A stretch of 17,085 bases of DNA from JBDKUD01 sp039679805 (GTDB lineage: Bacteria; Bacillota; Syntrophomonadia; Syntrophomonadales; Syntrophomonadaceae). The position numbers and the translations under genes are program-made. The notes beneath the pieces were generated by a model. The model searched no databases. It was not told the origin of the DNA and saw only the letters and a list, made by a program, of their open reading frames with translations. The stretch is taken from contig JBDKUD010000404.1 in NCBI GenBank assembly GCA_039679805.1, positions 1 to 17,085 of the forward strand, given 5' to 3'. This document shows positions 5,915 to 13,476 of this stretch, piece by piece; positions within the stretch are counted from its first letter, which is position 1; each line of letters opens with the position of its first letter.

Positions 5915-6561
5915 TAAATACGCTCCAGTATGACTTTTATATCATTAAATACTTCTTTGGTATCCCGATTACCGTTGATATCGAAAAGTTTACTCTGTTT
6001 TTGATAGTAATCCAGCAGCGGAGTGGTCTGGTCCATATAAACCTGTAACCGGTTCCTTACTGTCTCTTCTTTATCGTCATCACGGTGAATCAAATTACCT
6101 CCGCATTTATCGCAAACATCTGCTTTAAGCGGAGGATTAAACCGGGTATTATAGACTGCCTTGCATTCCTGACAGCTTACCCGCCCTGACATACGGTCAA
6201 TCAGAATCTCACTGGGAACTGAAATATTAATGGCCGCCTCCAGATTTTTACCCATTTTGCTCAAAGCTTTATCCAATGCCTCGGCCTGAATAATGGTACG
6301 GGGAAACCCATCCAGCATAAAACCAGTCTGACAATCCGATTTAGCTAATCTTTCTTCCACAATTCCAATTGTTACTGCATCTGGAACCAGCTTGCCGGCA
6401 TCCATATACTTTTTAGCTTCTATACCCATTTCAGTGCCATTGCTTACTGCTTCCCGAAACATATCACCCGTGGAAATATGTGGAATAGGATAAGCTGCTT
6501 TGATTAATTCAGCCTGAGTTCCTTTGCCAGCCCCCGGAGGGCCCATTAAAATAATATTCAT
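5914..6561 (-). CDS. adk: Adenylate kinase with zinc-binding lid
   Basis: Adenylate kinase converts ATP and AMP to two ADP in the cytoplasm. The 215-residue product is the long, lid-bearing form. The P-loop is GPPGAGKGT (7-15); STGDMFR (30-36) and GFPRT (85-89, Arg88) bind AMP and phosphates. The lid at about 126-163 carries Cys130, Cys133, Cys150 and Cys153, the four-cysteine structural zinc site common in Gram-positive bacteria. DRMSGR (122-127) opens the lid. ATG at 6561 has AGGAG about ten bases upstream. It starts 13 bases after secY and overlaps map by one base. Confidence 0.99.
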   Translation of the reverse strand: MNIILMGPPGAGKGTQAELIKAAYPIPHISTGDMFREAVSNGTEMGIEAKKYMDAGKLVPDAVTIGIVEERLAKSDCQTGFMLDGFPRTIIQAEALDKALSKMGKNLEAAINISVPSEILIDRMSGRVSCQECKAVYNTRFNPPLKADVCDKCGGNLIHRDDDKEETVRNRLQVYMDQTTPLLDYYQKQSKLFDINGNRDTKEVFNDIKVILERI

Positions 6562-6574
6562 CCCTAATCATCTC

Positions 6575-7840
6575 CTATTTAACAAAACCTTCATAACTTC
6601 TAAGCAACAAATGAGATTCAATCTGTTTCATGGTATCCAAGGCAACACCAACAACGATCAGCAAAGCGGTTCCTCCGAACCACAGGCTGGTTATCCCGGT
6701 AAGGCCTATTACAAAGTTTGGCAGAATGGCTATCAGGGCCAGGAATATACCACCAGCAGTAGTAAGCCTTGATAATACCCGGTCAATATATTCTGCTGTC
6801 GGCCGGCCCGGACGTATCCCAGGAACAAATCCGCCATACTTCTTAATATTATCGGCAACATCAAGAGGATTAAAAATTATTGCCACATAGAAATAGGTAA
6901 AGAAAATAATCAACGCCGCATAAAATACATTATAAAGAATACTGTCAAAACTAAAATAGGTGCTAATGAACTGGTTAAACCCGGATGTCGGGCTCATCCA
7001 TGAACCTATAGTAGCTGGAAACATCATCAGCGACATTGCAAATATAATGGGAATAACTCCGCCGGCATTAACCTTTAGGGGTAGAAAAGTACTCTGGCCA
7101 CCATACTGTTTACGACCTACTACCCGTTTGGCATACTGGATGGAAATTCTTCTCTGACCTTCATTTACAGCAACTACCGCTGCAATTATAGCCAGTGCCA
7201 GAACAATGAATAAAAGAATATTAAATGCTCCAACAATACCACCTGACAGTTCCTGGCCGACACCATGAATCTGGCTGGGTATCCTGGCTACTATTCCGGC
7301 GAAAATTATCAGCGATATTCCGTTGCCAATTCCTTTTTCAGTTATCATTTCGCCTATCCACATTAACATCGCCGTCCCAGCAGTTAAGGATATGGCAATA
7401 ATAATGTAAGACCCGATTCCCGGCTTAATAACAGCTCCGCTCTTACCAAGTGCAACAGCCATTCCTATAGCCTGAATAAGAGCTAAAACTACTGTTCCAT
7501 ACCTGGTATATTGAGCAATTATTTTACGCCCTTCTTCGCCTTCTTTAGAGAGTTGCTCTAATTTTGGCACAACTATCGTAAGCAGCTGCATAATAATTGA
7601 TGCATTGATGTACGGCGTTATGCTCATGGCAAATATAGCGAAACGCTTAAAAGCTCCACCAGAGATAATATCGAAAAAACCGAATAGCTGCCCTTGCAGC
7701 AATTGCGACAGAGCCTCGGCATTAATTCCAGGTACGGGTATGTGAGCACCTAATCTAAAGACCAGAAACATTACCAGCGTAAAAAGCAATTTCTTTCTAA
7801 GGTCACCCACTTTAAAAGCTTGTTGAAATGAATCAATCAT
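6575..7840 (-). CDS. secY: Preprotein translocase subunit SecY
   Basis: SecY is the channel of the Sec translocon in the cytoplasmic membrane and works with SecE, SecG and SecA. The 421-residue protein shows about ten membrane segments, with clear hydrophobic stretches around residues 18-36, 64-91, 114-132, 144-162, 173-187, 204-226, 259-279, 302-324, 362-381 and 384-402. Family marks include GEEGRKIIAQYTRYG (101-115), the cytosolic loop RRISIQYAKR (230-239), and KKYGGFVPGIRPGRPT (333-348), where Arg343 matches the essential Arg357 of E. coli. ATG at 7840 shares one base with the rplO stop, with GAGGTG just upstream, so the two are translationally coupled. Confidence 0.99.
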   Translation of the reverse strand: MIDSFQQAFKVGDLRKKLLFTLVMFLVFRLGAHIPVPGINAEALSQLLQGQLFGFFDIISGGAFKRFAIFAMSITPYINASIIMQLLTIVVPKLEQLSKEGEEGRKIIAQYTRYGTVVLALIQAIGMAVALGKSGAVIKPGIGSYIIIAISLTAGTAMLMWIGEMITEKGIGNGISLIIFAGIVARIPSQIHGVGQELSGGIVGAFNILLFIVLALAIIAAVVAVNEGQRRISIQYAKRVVGRKQYGGQSTFLPLKVNAGGVIPIIFAMSLMMFPATIGSWMSPTSGFNQFISTYFSFDSILYNVFYAALIIFFTYFYVAIIFNPLDVADNIKKYGGFVPGIRPGRPTAEYIDRVLSRLTTAGGIFLALIAILPNFVIGLTGITSLWFGGTALLIVVGVALDTMKQIESHLLLRSYEGFVK

Positions 7841-8280
7841 TAGATCACCTCAACTTTACCGCCCTGGGCAGTCACTTTTTCTTCCGCCTGTTTGCTTATT
7901 TTATGAACTTTTATGGTTAATTTCTTCTCCAGGTCACCATCGCCCAGGATTTTGATTCCGTCTTTATATGACTTAACCAATCCTGCTTCTTTTAGAAGTT
8001 CCGGTGTAACCTCGGTGCCATTTTCAAAGCAGTTCAGATCTTTAACATTAATAATGGCGTATTCTTTGCCAAATATATTAGTAAAACCTCTTTTGGGTAT
8101 ACGTCTCTGTAAAGGCATCTGGCCGCCCTCGAAGCCAAGTCTGACTCCTCCGCCGGAACGAGCTTTTTGCCCTTTATGTCCGCGGGTGGAAGTTTTTCCA
8201 TGCCCGGAACCAGGTCCGCGGCCTACCCTTTTTCTGCTTTTAGTAGCACCTACTGGAGATTTCAGGTCTTCTAAATTCAC
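7840..8280 (-). CDS. rplO: 50S ribosomal protein L15
   Basis: L15 is a late-assembling protein of the 50S core that reaches toward the central protuberance. The 146-residue product has the family's glycine- and arginine-rich N-terminal extension (RKRVGRGPGSGHGKTSTRGH, 16-35, then GQKARSGGGVRLGFEGGQMP) that threads into 23S rRNA, followed by the globular C-terminal half. The start is GTG at 8280 with GGGAGG seven bases upstream. It follows rpmD by 18 bases and its stop overlaps the secY start. Confidence 0.99.
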   Translation of the reverse strand: MNLEDLKSPVGATKSRKRVGRGPGSGHGKTSTRGHKGQKARSGGGVRLGFEGGQMPLQRRIPKRGFTNIFGKEYAIINVKDLNCFENGTEVTPELLKEAGLVKSYKDGIKILGDGDLEKKLTIKVHKISKQAEEKVTAQGGKVEVI

Positions 8281-8298
8281 TGTAAAACCTCCCTAAAC

Positions 8299-8484
8299 TT
8301 AATCTAGCTCTTCAACTGTAACCAGATGTTTGACTTTATTAATCTGTCCCCGTATTTGTGGACAATCTTCTGTAATTACTGCCTGGTACAGTTTTCTAAG
8401 ACCCAAGCTCTTAACAGTCGCTCTCTGGGTTTGGGGGAAACCTATAAAACTTTTGGTCCAGGTTATCTTCAACTGTTTAGCCAA
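8299..8484 (-). CDS. rpmD: 50S ribosomal protein L30
   Basis: L30 is a small protein of the 50S subunit near the 5S rRNA region. The 61-residue product is the short bacterial form. It shows LKITWTKSFIGFPQTQRATVKSLGL, the family signature for its single ferredoxin-like fold, and then the C-terminal strand VKHLVTVEE. The start is TTG at 8484, with GGAGGG seven bases upstream; this gives the conserved MAKQLKITW beginning. It lies between rpsE (12 bases) and rplO (18 bases), the standard order. Confidence 0.98.
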   Translation of the reverse strand: MAKQLKITWTKSFIGFPQTQRATVKSLGLRKLYQAVITEDCPQIRGQINKVKHLVTVEELD

Positions 8485-8496
8485 GTCGTATCCCTC

Positions 8497-9000
8497 CTAG
8501 CTTGTAATCTCTTCTATAGTTTTACCCCGTTGTTTGGCAACTTCCTCGATCCGTTTCAAGCTCTTGAGACCTTCCATGGTGGCATGCACCATATTGATTT
8601 TATTCGATGATCCCAGGGATTTGGTCAGAATATCCTTTATACCAGCAGCTTCCAGTACAGCTCTGACCGGTCCGCCGGCAATAACTCCGGTACCTGCTGA
8701 TGCCGGTTTCAGGAGTACACGTCCAGCTCCAAACCTTCCAGTAATTTGATGGGGTATAGTCCTTTCATCAATCAAAGGAATATTTATCATGTCTCTTTTA
8801 GCACTTTCAACAGCCTTACGAATAGCTTCCGGTACTTCGGTGGCCTTGCCTTTGCCGACTCCTACTTTGCCTTCGCCGTCGCCAACAACTACCAGAGCAC
8901 TGAAGCTGAATCTCCGTCCGCCTTTTACAACTTTGGCAACCCTGTTAACGTTCACTACTTTTTCAATAAACTCAGGGGCTGCCTGCTCTTTTTCAAACAT
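8497..9000 (-). CDS. rpsE: 30S ribosomal protein S5
   Basis: S5 contacts the mRNA entry channel and, with S4, affects decoding fidelity. The 167-residue product has an N-terminal dsRNA-binding-like domain (about 10-75) with the loop VKGGRRFSF (25-33), where spectinomycin resistance changes occur in other species, and GEGKVGVGKGKA (43-53). The C-terminal domain contains GRFGAGRVLLKPASAGTGVI (88-107) and the conserved AAGIKDILTKSLGSSN. Nothing in the loop looks altered. ATG at 9000 is preceded by GGAGG at six bases. It follows rplR by 29 bases. Confidence 0.99.
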   Translation of the reverse strand: MFEKEQAAPEFIEKVVNVNRVAKVVKGGRRFSFSALVVVGDGEGKVGVGKGKATEVPEAIRKAVESAKRDMINIPLIDERTIPHQITGRFGAGRVLLKPASAGTGVIAGGPVRAVLEAAGIKDILTKSLGSSNKINMVHATMEGLKSLKRIEEVAKQRGKTIEEITS

Positions 9001-9029
9001 CTTTTCCCTCCTAACTTTATGGTTTACCG

Positions 9030-9395
9030 TTAGAATTTAAGTCCGCCCTCTCTGGCTGCATCTGCCAGAGCTGCAATTCCGCCGTGATATTTATAACCGT
9101 TGCGATCAAATACTACACTGGTAATGCCTTTCTCAAGCGCCTTGCCGGCAATACTGCCGCCGACCCGTTTGGCTGCTTCTATATTGGTTTTAGACTGTAA
9201 TTCCTGTAAGTCCTTATCAAGGGTAGATGCAGCGGCCAGGGTTGTTCCACTTTGATCATCGATTATCTGAGCATATATATGACTCAAGCTTTTGTAAACA
9301 CATAGCCTGGGAGTTGCACTTGTTCCAGATATCTTTCTGCGCACTCTTTTATGTTTCCCCTGGCGCACTTCCTTTTTACTGGTCGTCTTAATCAA
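9030..9395 (-). CDS. rplR: 50S ribosomal protein L18 (TTG start preferred)
   Basis: L18 binds 5S rRNA and helps to join it to the large subunit. The family core is clear: RQGKHKRVRRKISGT, RLCVYKSLSHIYAQIIDD, TLAAASTLDKDL, and the C-terminal FDRNGYKYHGGIAALADAAREGGL. The longest frame would start at GTG 9404, but that codon is fused to the ribosome binding site (GGAGTG). TTG at 9395 stands eight bases from GGAG and gives the usual MIK beginning, so a 121-residue product is preferred. It lies between rplF and rpsE. Confidence 0.97.
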   Translation of the reverse strand: MIKTTSKKEVRQGKHKRVRRKISGTSATPRLCVYKSLSHIYAQIIDDQSGTTLAAASTLDKDLQELQSKTNIEAAKRVGGSIAGKALEKGITSVVFDRNGYKYHGGIAALADAAREGGLKF

Positions 9396-9403
9396 CCCAG
9401 TCA

Positions 9404-9410
9404 CTCCTTT
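9404..9410 (-). promoter_or_regulatory. Ribosome binding site deciding the rplR start
   Basis: AAAGGAG on the minus strand ends at 9404, the very base where the GTG of the longer frame begins, leaving no spacer for that codon. The TTG at 9395 is eight bases away, an ideal distance. Confidence 0.6.
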
Positions 9411-9415
9411 CCTGG

Positions 9416-9955
9416 TTACTTGCCACCTGCTTTACCGGCCTTACGCCTTACTACCTCATTATCGTATTTGATGCCTTTGCCCTTATAAGGCTCCGGCTTT
9501 CTTATGGCACGAATATGAGCTGCGGTATTCCCCACCAGTTGCTTATCAATACCTTTTATTGTAATTTTGGTAGCTGCAGGCACCTCAAATTCAATTCCCT
9601 CAGGGGCCTCAACCTCAACAGGATGTGAAAAACCAATATTGATAACCAGTTTCTTACCCTGCATCTGCGCCCGGTACCCTACACCAACTAATTCCAATTT
9701 TCTCTCAAATCCTTTAGTAACGCCTTCTACCATGTTGGCTATCAGTGCCCGGTTAAGCCCGTGCAAAGCACGGTATTGTTTACTATCATCCGGCCTTTGT
9801 ACAAGAAGTTCATTTCCTTCCTGTACCAATGTTAGCCCATCGGATACCTCATAGGTTAATAGCCCTTTGGGGCCCTTGGTAGTAACCAGATTACCTTGTA
9901 TATCTATCTCTACACCTGCGGGCAGACTGATAGGTTTTTTGCCTATTCTTGACAA
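9416..9955 (-). CDS. rplF: 50S ribosomal protein L6
   Basis: L6 lies near the sarcin-ricin loop and the factor-binding site of the 50S subunit. The 179-residue product has the two repeated L6 domains, about 1-82 and 83-179. It starts SRIGKKPISLPAGVEIDI and carries the C-terminal signature KPEPYKGKGIKYDNEVVRRK. The start is TTG at 9955, eight bases after GGAGG; no ATG precedes the conserved SRIGK. It follows rpsH by 18 bases and precedes rplR. Confidence 0.99.
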   Translation of the reverse strand: MSRIGKKPISLPAGVEIDIQGNLVTTKGPKGLLTYEVSDGLTLVQEGNELLVQRPDDSKQYRALHGLNRALIANMVEGVTKGFERKLELVGVGYRAQMQGKKLVINIGFSHPVEVEAPEGIEFEVPAATKITIKGIDKQLVGNTAAHIRAIRKPEPYKGKGIKYDNEVVRRKAGKAGGK

Positions 9956-9973
9956 CGTTCTTCCCTCCTTCAG

Positions 9974-10372
9974 CTACCAAATATAGCATACTACTTCCCC
10001 GCCTAAACCTTCTTTGCGGGCTGATTTATCGGTCATTAATCCTCTGGAAGTGGAAATAACCGCCGTCCCCAATCCACCAAGAACCTTGGGGATTTCATCC
10101 TTTTTCACGTATACCCTCAGTCCCGGTTTACTTATCCGTTTAATACCGGTAATAACCTTAGTTTTATTTCCTCCGTATTTGAGGTATACCCGTATAATTC
10201 CCTGCTTACCGTCTTCGATATATTCAAAATCCTTGATGTACCCTTCGTTCTTCATGATCTCAGCTATAGAAACTTTCGTTCTTGAGCTGGGTACTTCAAC
10301 GGTTTCATGCATCACCATGTTGCCATTTCTTATGCGAGTCAGAAAGTCAGCTATGGGATCTGTCGTGACCAT
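9974..10372 (-). CDS. rpsH: 30S ribosomal protein S8
   Basis: S8 is a primary 16S rRNA binder of the central domain; in E. coli it also represses the spc operon, but no S8 target was recognised in the rplN-rplE region here. The 132-residue product has the standard length. It begins TTDPIADFLTRIRNGNM and ends with the family signature VISTSRGLMTDKSARKEGLG and EVVCYIW. ATG at 10372 follows GGAGG by eight bases. Its neighbours are rpsN and rplF. Confidence 0.99.
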   Translation of the reverse strand: MVTTDPIADFLTRIRNGNMVMHETVEVPSSRTKVSIAEIMKNEGYIKDFEYIEDGKQGIIRVYLKYGGNKTKVITGIKRISKPGLRVYVKKDEIPKVLGGLGTAVISTSRGLMTDKSARKEGLGGEVVCYIW

Positions 10373-10398
10373 GTTCTATACCTCCTTTTCTTAGCAAA

Positions 10399-10584
10399 CT
10401 ACCAGCTTGCTTTGGTTACTCCGGGAAGTTCTCCCCGGTGTGCGAGTTCCCTGAAACATACCCGGCACATGCCAAACTTGCGCATATAAGCTCTAGGTCT
10501 GCCACATATTTTGCATCTATTGTATTCTCTAACCTCGAATTTCTGTGGTCGTTTTTGCTTAGCAATCAAAGATTTCTTTGCCAT
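10399..10584 (-). CDS. rpsN: 30S ribosomal protein S14, zinc type (type Z)
   Basis: S14 is a late-assembling protein of the 30S head. At 61 residues it is the short zinc-dependent form, with ligands Cys24, Cys27, Cys40 and Cys43 in CKICGRP and CRVCFRELAH. It ends with GELPGVTKASW. Many Firmicutes carry a second, cysteine-free S14 elsewhere that is used when zinc is scarce; none is in this window. ATG at 10584 has only a degenerate AGGGGG about ten bases upstream. It lies between rplE and rpsH. Confidence 0.98.
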   Translation of the reverse strand: MAKKSLIAKQKRPQKFEVREYNRCKICGRPRAYMRKFGMCRVCFRELAHRGELPGVTKASW

Positions 10585-10598
10585 TATTAATTAACCCC

Positions 10599-11135
10599 CT
10601 ATCTAAACGGCATTCTCATGCTGGCTAACAGTTCTCTAGCTTCCTCATCAGTATCGGCGGTAGTGATGATATTGATCTCCAGACCCCTGATCTTGTCAAT
10701 CTTATCAAACTCTATTTCCGGGAATATGGTTTGTTCTTTAATTCCCAGAGAATAATTACCCCGTCCGTCAAATGCCTGGGGGGATACACCTCTAAAGTCG
10801 CGGACACGTGGAAGTACTATGTTTATCAGTTTATCCAGGAATTCATACATTCTTTCTCCACGCAGGGTCACTTTACACCCAATTGGCATTCCTTCTCTAA
10901 GCTTAAAGCCAGCGATGGATTTTTTACCTTTAGTAATAATCGGCTTTTGTCCGGTAATAATTGCTAAATCATTTACTGCACCATCCATAGCCTTGGGGTT
11001 TTGTATGGCTTCCCCTACGCCGATATTAAGTACCACTTTATTAATTTTGGGTACCTGCATAATGTTCTTATATTTAAACTTTTCTATAAGTTTCGGTACA
11101 ATCTCTTGTTGATACAGCTCGTATAACCTGGCCAT
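10599..11135 (-). CDS. rplE: 50S ribosomal protein L5
   Basis: L5 is a 5S rRNA-binding protein of the central protuberance that touches the P-site tRNA. The 178-residue product has the normal length. Recognisable stretches are MQVPKINKVVLNIGVGEA (26-43), KPIITKGKKSIAGFKLREG, VTLRGERMYEFLDKLINI, and RDFRGVSPQAFDGRGNYSLG near the middle, with the closing TDEEARELLASMRMPF. ATG at 11135 is preceded by GGGAGG at eleven bases. It follows rplX by 31 bases. Confidence 0.99.
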   Translation of the reverse strand: MARLYELYQQEIVPKLIEKFKYKNIMQVPKINKVVLNIGVGEAIQNPKAMDGAVNDLAIITGQKPIITKGKKSIAGFKLREGMPIGCKVTLRGERMYEFLDKLINIVLPRVRDFRGVSPQAFDGRGNYSLGIKEQTIFPEIEFDKIDKIRGLEINIITTADTDEEARELLASMRMPFR

Positions 11136-11166
11136 TAAATAACTAGCCTCCCTTCCTGGAGTATTT

Positions 11167-11478
11167 TTAGTCCAATACTTCTCCGCACTTTTTGCAGACT
11201 CTTACTTTTTCATTGCCATTCAGTATATTTTTACCTACCCGGGTTGGTGTGCTGCATTTGTTGCATACCAGCATAACATTGGATGCATTCATTGGTGCTT
11301 CAATCTTTAGAATGCCTCCCTGAGGAATAGCCCGACTAGGTCTCTGATGTTTCTTAACCCGATTGACACCCTCAACAACAACACGGTTTTCTTTAGGCAG
11401 AACCCTCAACACTTTGCCCTTGCGGCCATTGTCTTTACCCGCAATAACCAACACTGTGTCGCCCTTTTTGATATTCAT
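11167..11478 (-). CDS. rplX: 50S ribosomal protein L24 with zinc ribbon
   Basis: L24 is an assembly-initiating protein of the 50S subunit. The 103-residue product opens with a KOW motif (KKGDTVLVIAGKDNGRKGKV, 4-23), followed by VEGVNRVKKHQRPS. The C-terminal part has Cys72, Cys75, Cys95 and Cys98 in two CxxC pairs, likely a zinc ribbon as in many Gram-positive and other bacterial L24 proteins. ATG at 11478 has GGAGG nine bases upstream. It lies 13 bases after rplN. Confidence 0.99.
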   Translation of the reverse strand: MNIKKGDTVLVIAGKDNGRKGKVLRVLPKENRVVVEGVNRVKKHQRPSRAIPQGGILKIEAPMNASNVMLVCNKCSTPTRVGKNILNGNEKVRVCKKCGEVLD

Positions 11479-11491
11479 TCCTTTACACCTC

Positions 11492-11860
11492 CTAAAGGAC
11501 TTCCGGAGCCAGAGATACGATTTTCATAAAGTTCTTCTCCCGGAGTTCCCTGGCTACAGGGCCAAAAATACGGGTACCGCGAGGATTGTTGTTATCGTCA
11601 ATAATAACTGCTGCATTCTCGGAAAAAGCAATATAAGAACCATCACCTCTTCTGATTTCTTTTTTAGTTCTTACTACTACTGCCTTTACAACGTCTCCCT
11701 TTTTAACTACGCCACCAGGTGCAGCTTCTTTAACTGAGGCTACTATTACATCACCAACGGTAGCATATCTGCGCGTAGATCCACCCATAACCTTTATACA
11801 TAAAACTCTTTTAGCACCGGTGTTATCACCAACATGCAAGACTGTTTCCTGTTGAATCAC
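11492..11860 (-). CDS. rplN: 50S ribosomal protein L14
   Basis: L14 forms intersubunit bridges with 16S rRNA and neighbours L19; the silencing factor RsfS binds it in other bacteria. The 122-residue product is full length. It begins IQQETVLHVGDNTGAKRVLC, with the family signature near KGDVVKAVVVRTKKEIRRGD (74-93), and ends FMKIVSLAPEVL. The start is GTG at 11860, with GGGAGG eight bases upstream. It opens the spc part of the cluster 29 bases after rpsQ, with no terminator or promoter recognised between the two operons. Confidence 0.99.
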   Translation of the reverse strand: MIQQETVLHVGDNTGAKRVLCIKVMGGSTRRYATVGDVIVASVKEAAPGGVVKKGDVVKAVVVRTKKEIRRGDGSYIAFSENAAVIIDDNNNPRGTRIFGPVARELREKNFMKIVSLAPEVL

Positions 11861-11889
11861 GGTTTAAACCTCCCTTCATAATACCAGGC

Positions 11890-12159
11890 CTATTGCAAAG
11901 TCTTGGCTTTCCGTATAATCTCCACCAATTTCCATCTTTTGTCTTTGCTCAAGGGGCGGGTTTCCATGATCTTTACAACATCACCTGTTTTGGCGTCGTT
12001 ATTTTCATCATGCGCTTTATATTTTTTGCTGGTTTTTATGGTCTTTTTATATAGCGGATGCTGTTTAACAGTTTCAACACTGACGGTAATGGTTTTTGTC
12101 ATTTTGTCACTGGAAACTGTACCTATCCTGACCTTCGCTTTTTCCTGGTTATCAGCCAC
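11890..12159 (-). CDS. rpsQ: 30S ribosomal protein S17
   Basis: S17 is an early-assembling 16S rRNA-binding protein with an OB fold. The 89-residue product shows the family pattern: RIGTVSSDKMTKTITVSVE (12-30), HPLYKKTIKTSKKYKAHDE (35-53), and GDVVKIMETRPLSKDKRWKL (59-78). The start is GTG at 12159 with GGAGG seven bases upstream. It follows rpmC by 15 bases and is the last gene of the S10 operon part. Confidence 0.99.
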   Translation of the reverse strand: MADNQEKAKVRIGTVSSDKMTKTITVSVETVKQHPLYKKTIKTSKKYKAHDENNDAKTGDVVKIMETRPLSKDKRWKLVEIIRKAKTLQ

Positions 12160-12174
12160 CCTTAGACCTCCTTT

Positions 12175-12378
12175 TTATACTTTTTCCCGAGCTATTTCTC
12201 TTTGTCTTAAGATGGTTTTACATCTGGCAATATTTTTTCTGACATCACGTATCCGCATGGGATTATCTAATTGTCCGGTTGCCAGTTGAAACCTTAAATT
12301 AAACAGTTCTTCCTTATAATCAATAACCTTCTTGGTTAGTTCCTCGTCGGTTAGTTCCCTTATTAACTTAGCTTTCAC
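12175..12378 (-). CDS. rpmC: 50S ribosomal protein L29 (internal GTG start preferred)
   Basis: L29 is a small two-helix protein at the tunnel exit, part of the docking site for trigger factor and SRP. The core ELTDEELTKKVIDYKEELFNLRF, then TGQLDNPMRIRDVRKNIAR, is typical. Three in-frame GTG codons are possible: 12390, 12387 and 12378. The one at 12378 gives the usual beginning MKAKLIREL and a 67-residue product, with GGTGG eight bases away; the others lie inside that site. With this choice the gene overlaps the end of rplP by 11 bases. Confidence 0.96.
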   Translation of the reverse strand: MKAKLIRELTDEELTKKVIDYKEELFNLRFQLATGQLDNPMRIRDVRKNIARCKTILRQREIAREKV

Positions 12379-12802
12379 TAACCTCACCACCTATTTCTTC
12401 TCTTTTTACGAACTTGCACCGGATTGGAAGTTTGTGCGCTGCTAACCGCATGGCTTCCCGGGCAACTTCTTCATTAACACCTGACAGTTCAAACATAACT
12501 CTACCTGGTTTTACCACCGCAACCCAGTGTTCGGGGGTTCCTTTACCTTTACCCATACGAGTTTCAGCAGGTTTAACTGTTATAGGTCTATCGGGGAAGA
12601 TTTTTATCCACAGTTTTCCGCCTCTTTTTATATACCTGTTGATTGCTATACGGGCAGCTTCTATCTGCCGGTTAGTAATCCAGGAGGGTTCCAAGGCCTG
12701 TAAACCATAATCTCCGTAAGTTACTGAATTACCTTTATTGGCTTTACCTTTAAGGCTCGGCCGGTGCTGTTTTCTATATTTAAGTCTTTTTGGGGTAAGC
12801 AT
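12368..12802 (-). CDS. rplP: 50S ribosomal protein L16
   Basis: L16 lies near the A-site tRNA elbow and is needed for late 50S maturation. The 144-residue product begins MLTPKRLKYRKQHRPSLKG. It contains the signatures WIKIFPDRPITVKPAETRMG and KGTPEHWVAVVKPGRVMFEL, then ELSGVNEEVAREAMRLAAHK. ATG at 12802 shares one base with the rpsC stop (TAATG), and GAGGAGG lies inside the end of rpsC. The 3' end overlaps rpmC. Confidence 0.99.
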   Translation of the reverse strand: MLTPKRLKYRKQHRPSLKGKANKGNSVTYGDYGLQALEPSWITNRQIEAARIAINRYIKRGGKLWIKIFPDRPITVKPAETRMGKGKGTPEHWVAVVKPGRVMFELSGVNEEVAREAMRLAAHKLPIRCKFVKREEIGGEVSES

Positions 12803-13476
12803 TATGCCTCTGCCTCCTCCACTCGTTTCTGTTTGGGCCGTTGTTTTGCCTCAGGTATTATTTCTCCGCGGTTAATCCATACCTTAATGCCAATTTTTCC
12901 ATAAGTAGTGTTGGCTTCAGCAAAACCGTAATCAATATCAGCTCTCAGGGTATGCAGGGGAACTTTTCCTTCTGAATGCCATTCAGTTCTGGCAATTTCT
13001 GCTCCACCCAGGCGCCCGGATACCATAATTTTTATACCCTGTGCACCTACCCGCATGGTTCTGCCTACGGTCTGTTTGGTAGCCCGGCGGAAGGAAATTC
13101 TTTTCTCCAGTTGCTGGGCAACGTTCTCGGCTACGATCTGCGCATCCAGCTCCGGTTTTTTTATTTCCTGAATATTAATGTTCACATTTTTACCTGTCAT
13201 TTTGATCAACGCAGCCTTAAGAATTTCAACTTCCTGACCTCCGCGACCTATAACAATGCCCGGTTTGGCAGTGTGAATTGTAATCCGCATCCGATTACCA
13301 GTTCTTTGAATTTCTACCCTGGATACTCCTGCCGCATAAAACCGGTCTTTTATAAATTTGCGAACTTTATAATCTTCATGAAGCAGATCGGTATAGTCTC
13401 TATCCGCATACCAATTTGAATCCCAATTTCTGATAACTCCGATCCTAAATCCCTTCGGATGAACCTTTTGACCCAC
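12802..13476 (-). CDS. rpsC: 30S ribosomal protein S3
   Basis: S3 surrounds the mRNA entry tunnel and contributes to the ribosomal helicase activity. The 224-residue product begins GQKVHPKGFRIGVIRNWDSN. The KH domain carries the GxxG loop VIGRGGQ (75-81). Basic residues in SFRRATKQ (128-135) match the helicase-linked arginines and lysine of E. coli S3. The C-terminal domain ends with YGKIGIKVWINRGEI and a charged tail. The start is GTG at 13476, overlapping the rplV stop by one base (TAGTG), with GGGAGG seven bases upstream. Confidence 0.99.
   Translation of the reverse strand: MGQKVHPKGFRIGVIRNWDSNWYADRDYTDLLHEDYKVRKFIKDRFYAAGVSRVEIQRTGNRMRITIHTAKPGIVIGRGGQEVEILKAALIKMTGKNVNINIQEIKKPELDAQIVAENVAQQLEKRISFRRATKQTVGRTMRVGAQGIKIMVSGRLGGAEIARTEWHSEGKVPLHTLRADIDYGFAEANTTYGKIGIKVWINRGEIIPEAKQRPKQKRVEEAEA

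Noticed and set aside
12976..13419. A 147-codon open frame on the plus strand
   Set aside because: It is the shadow of rpsC and has no ribosome binding site or recognisable domain. Other plus-strand frames in the window were dismissed for the same reason.
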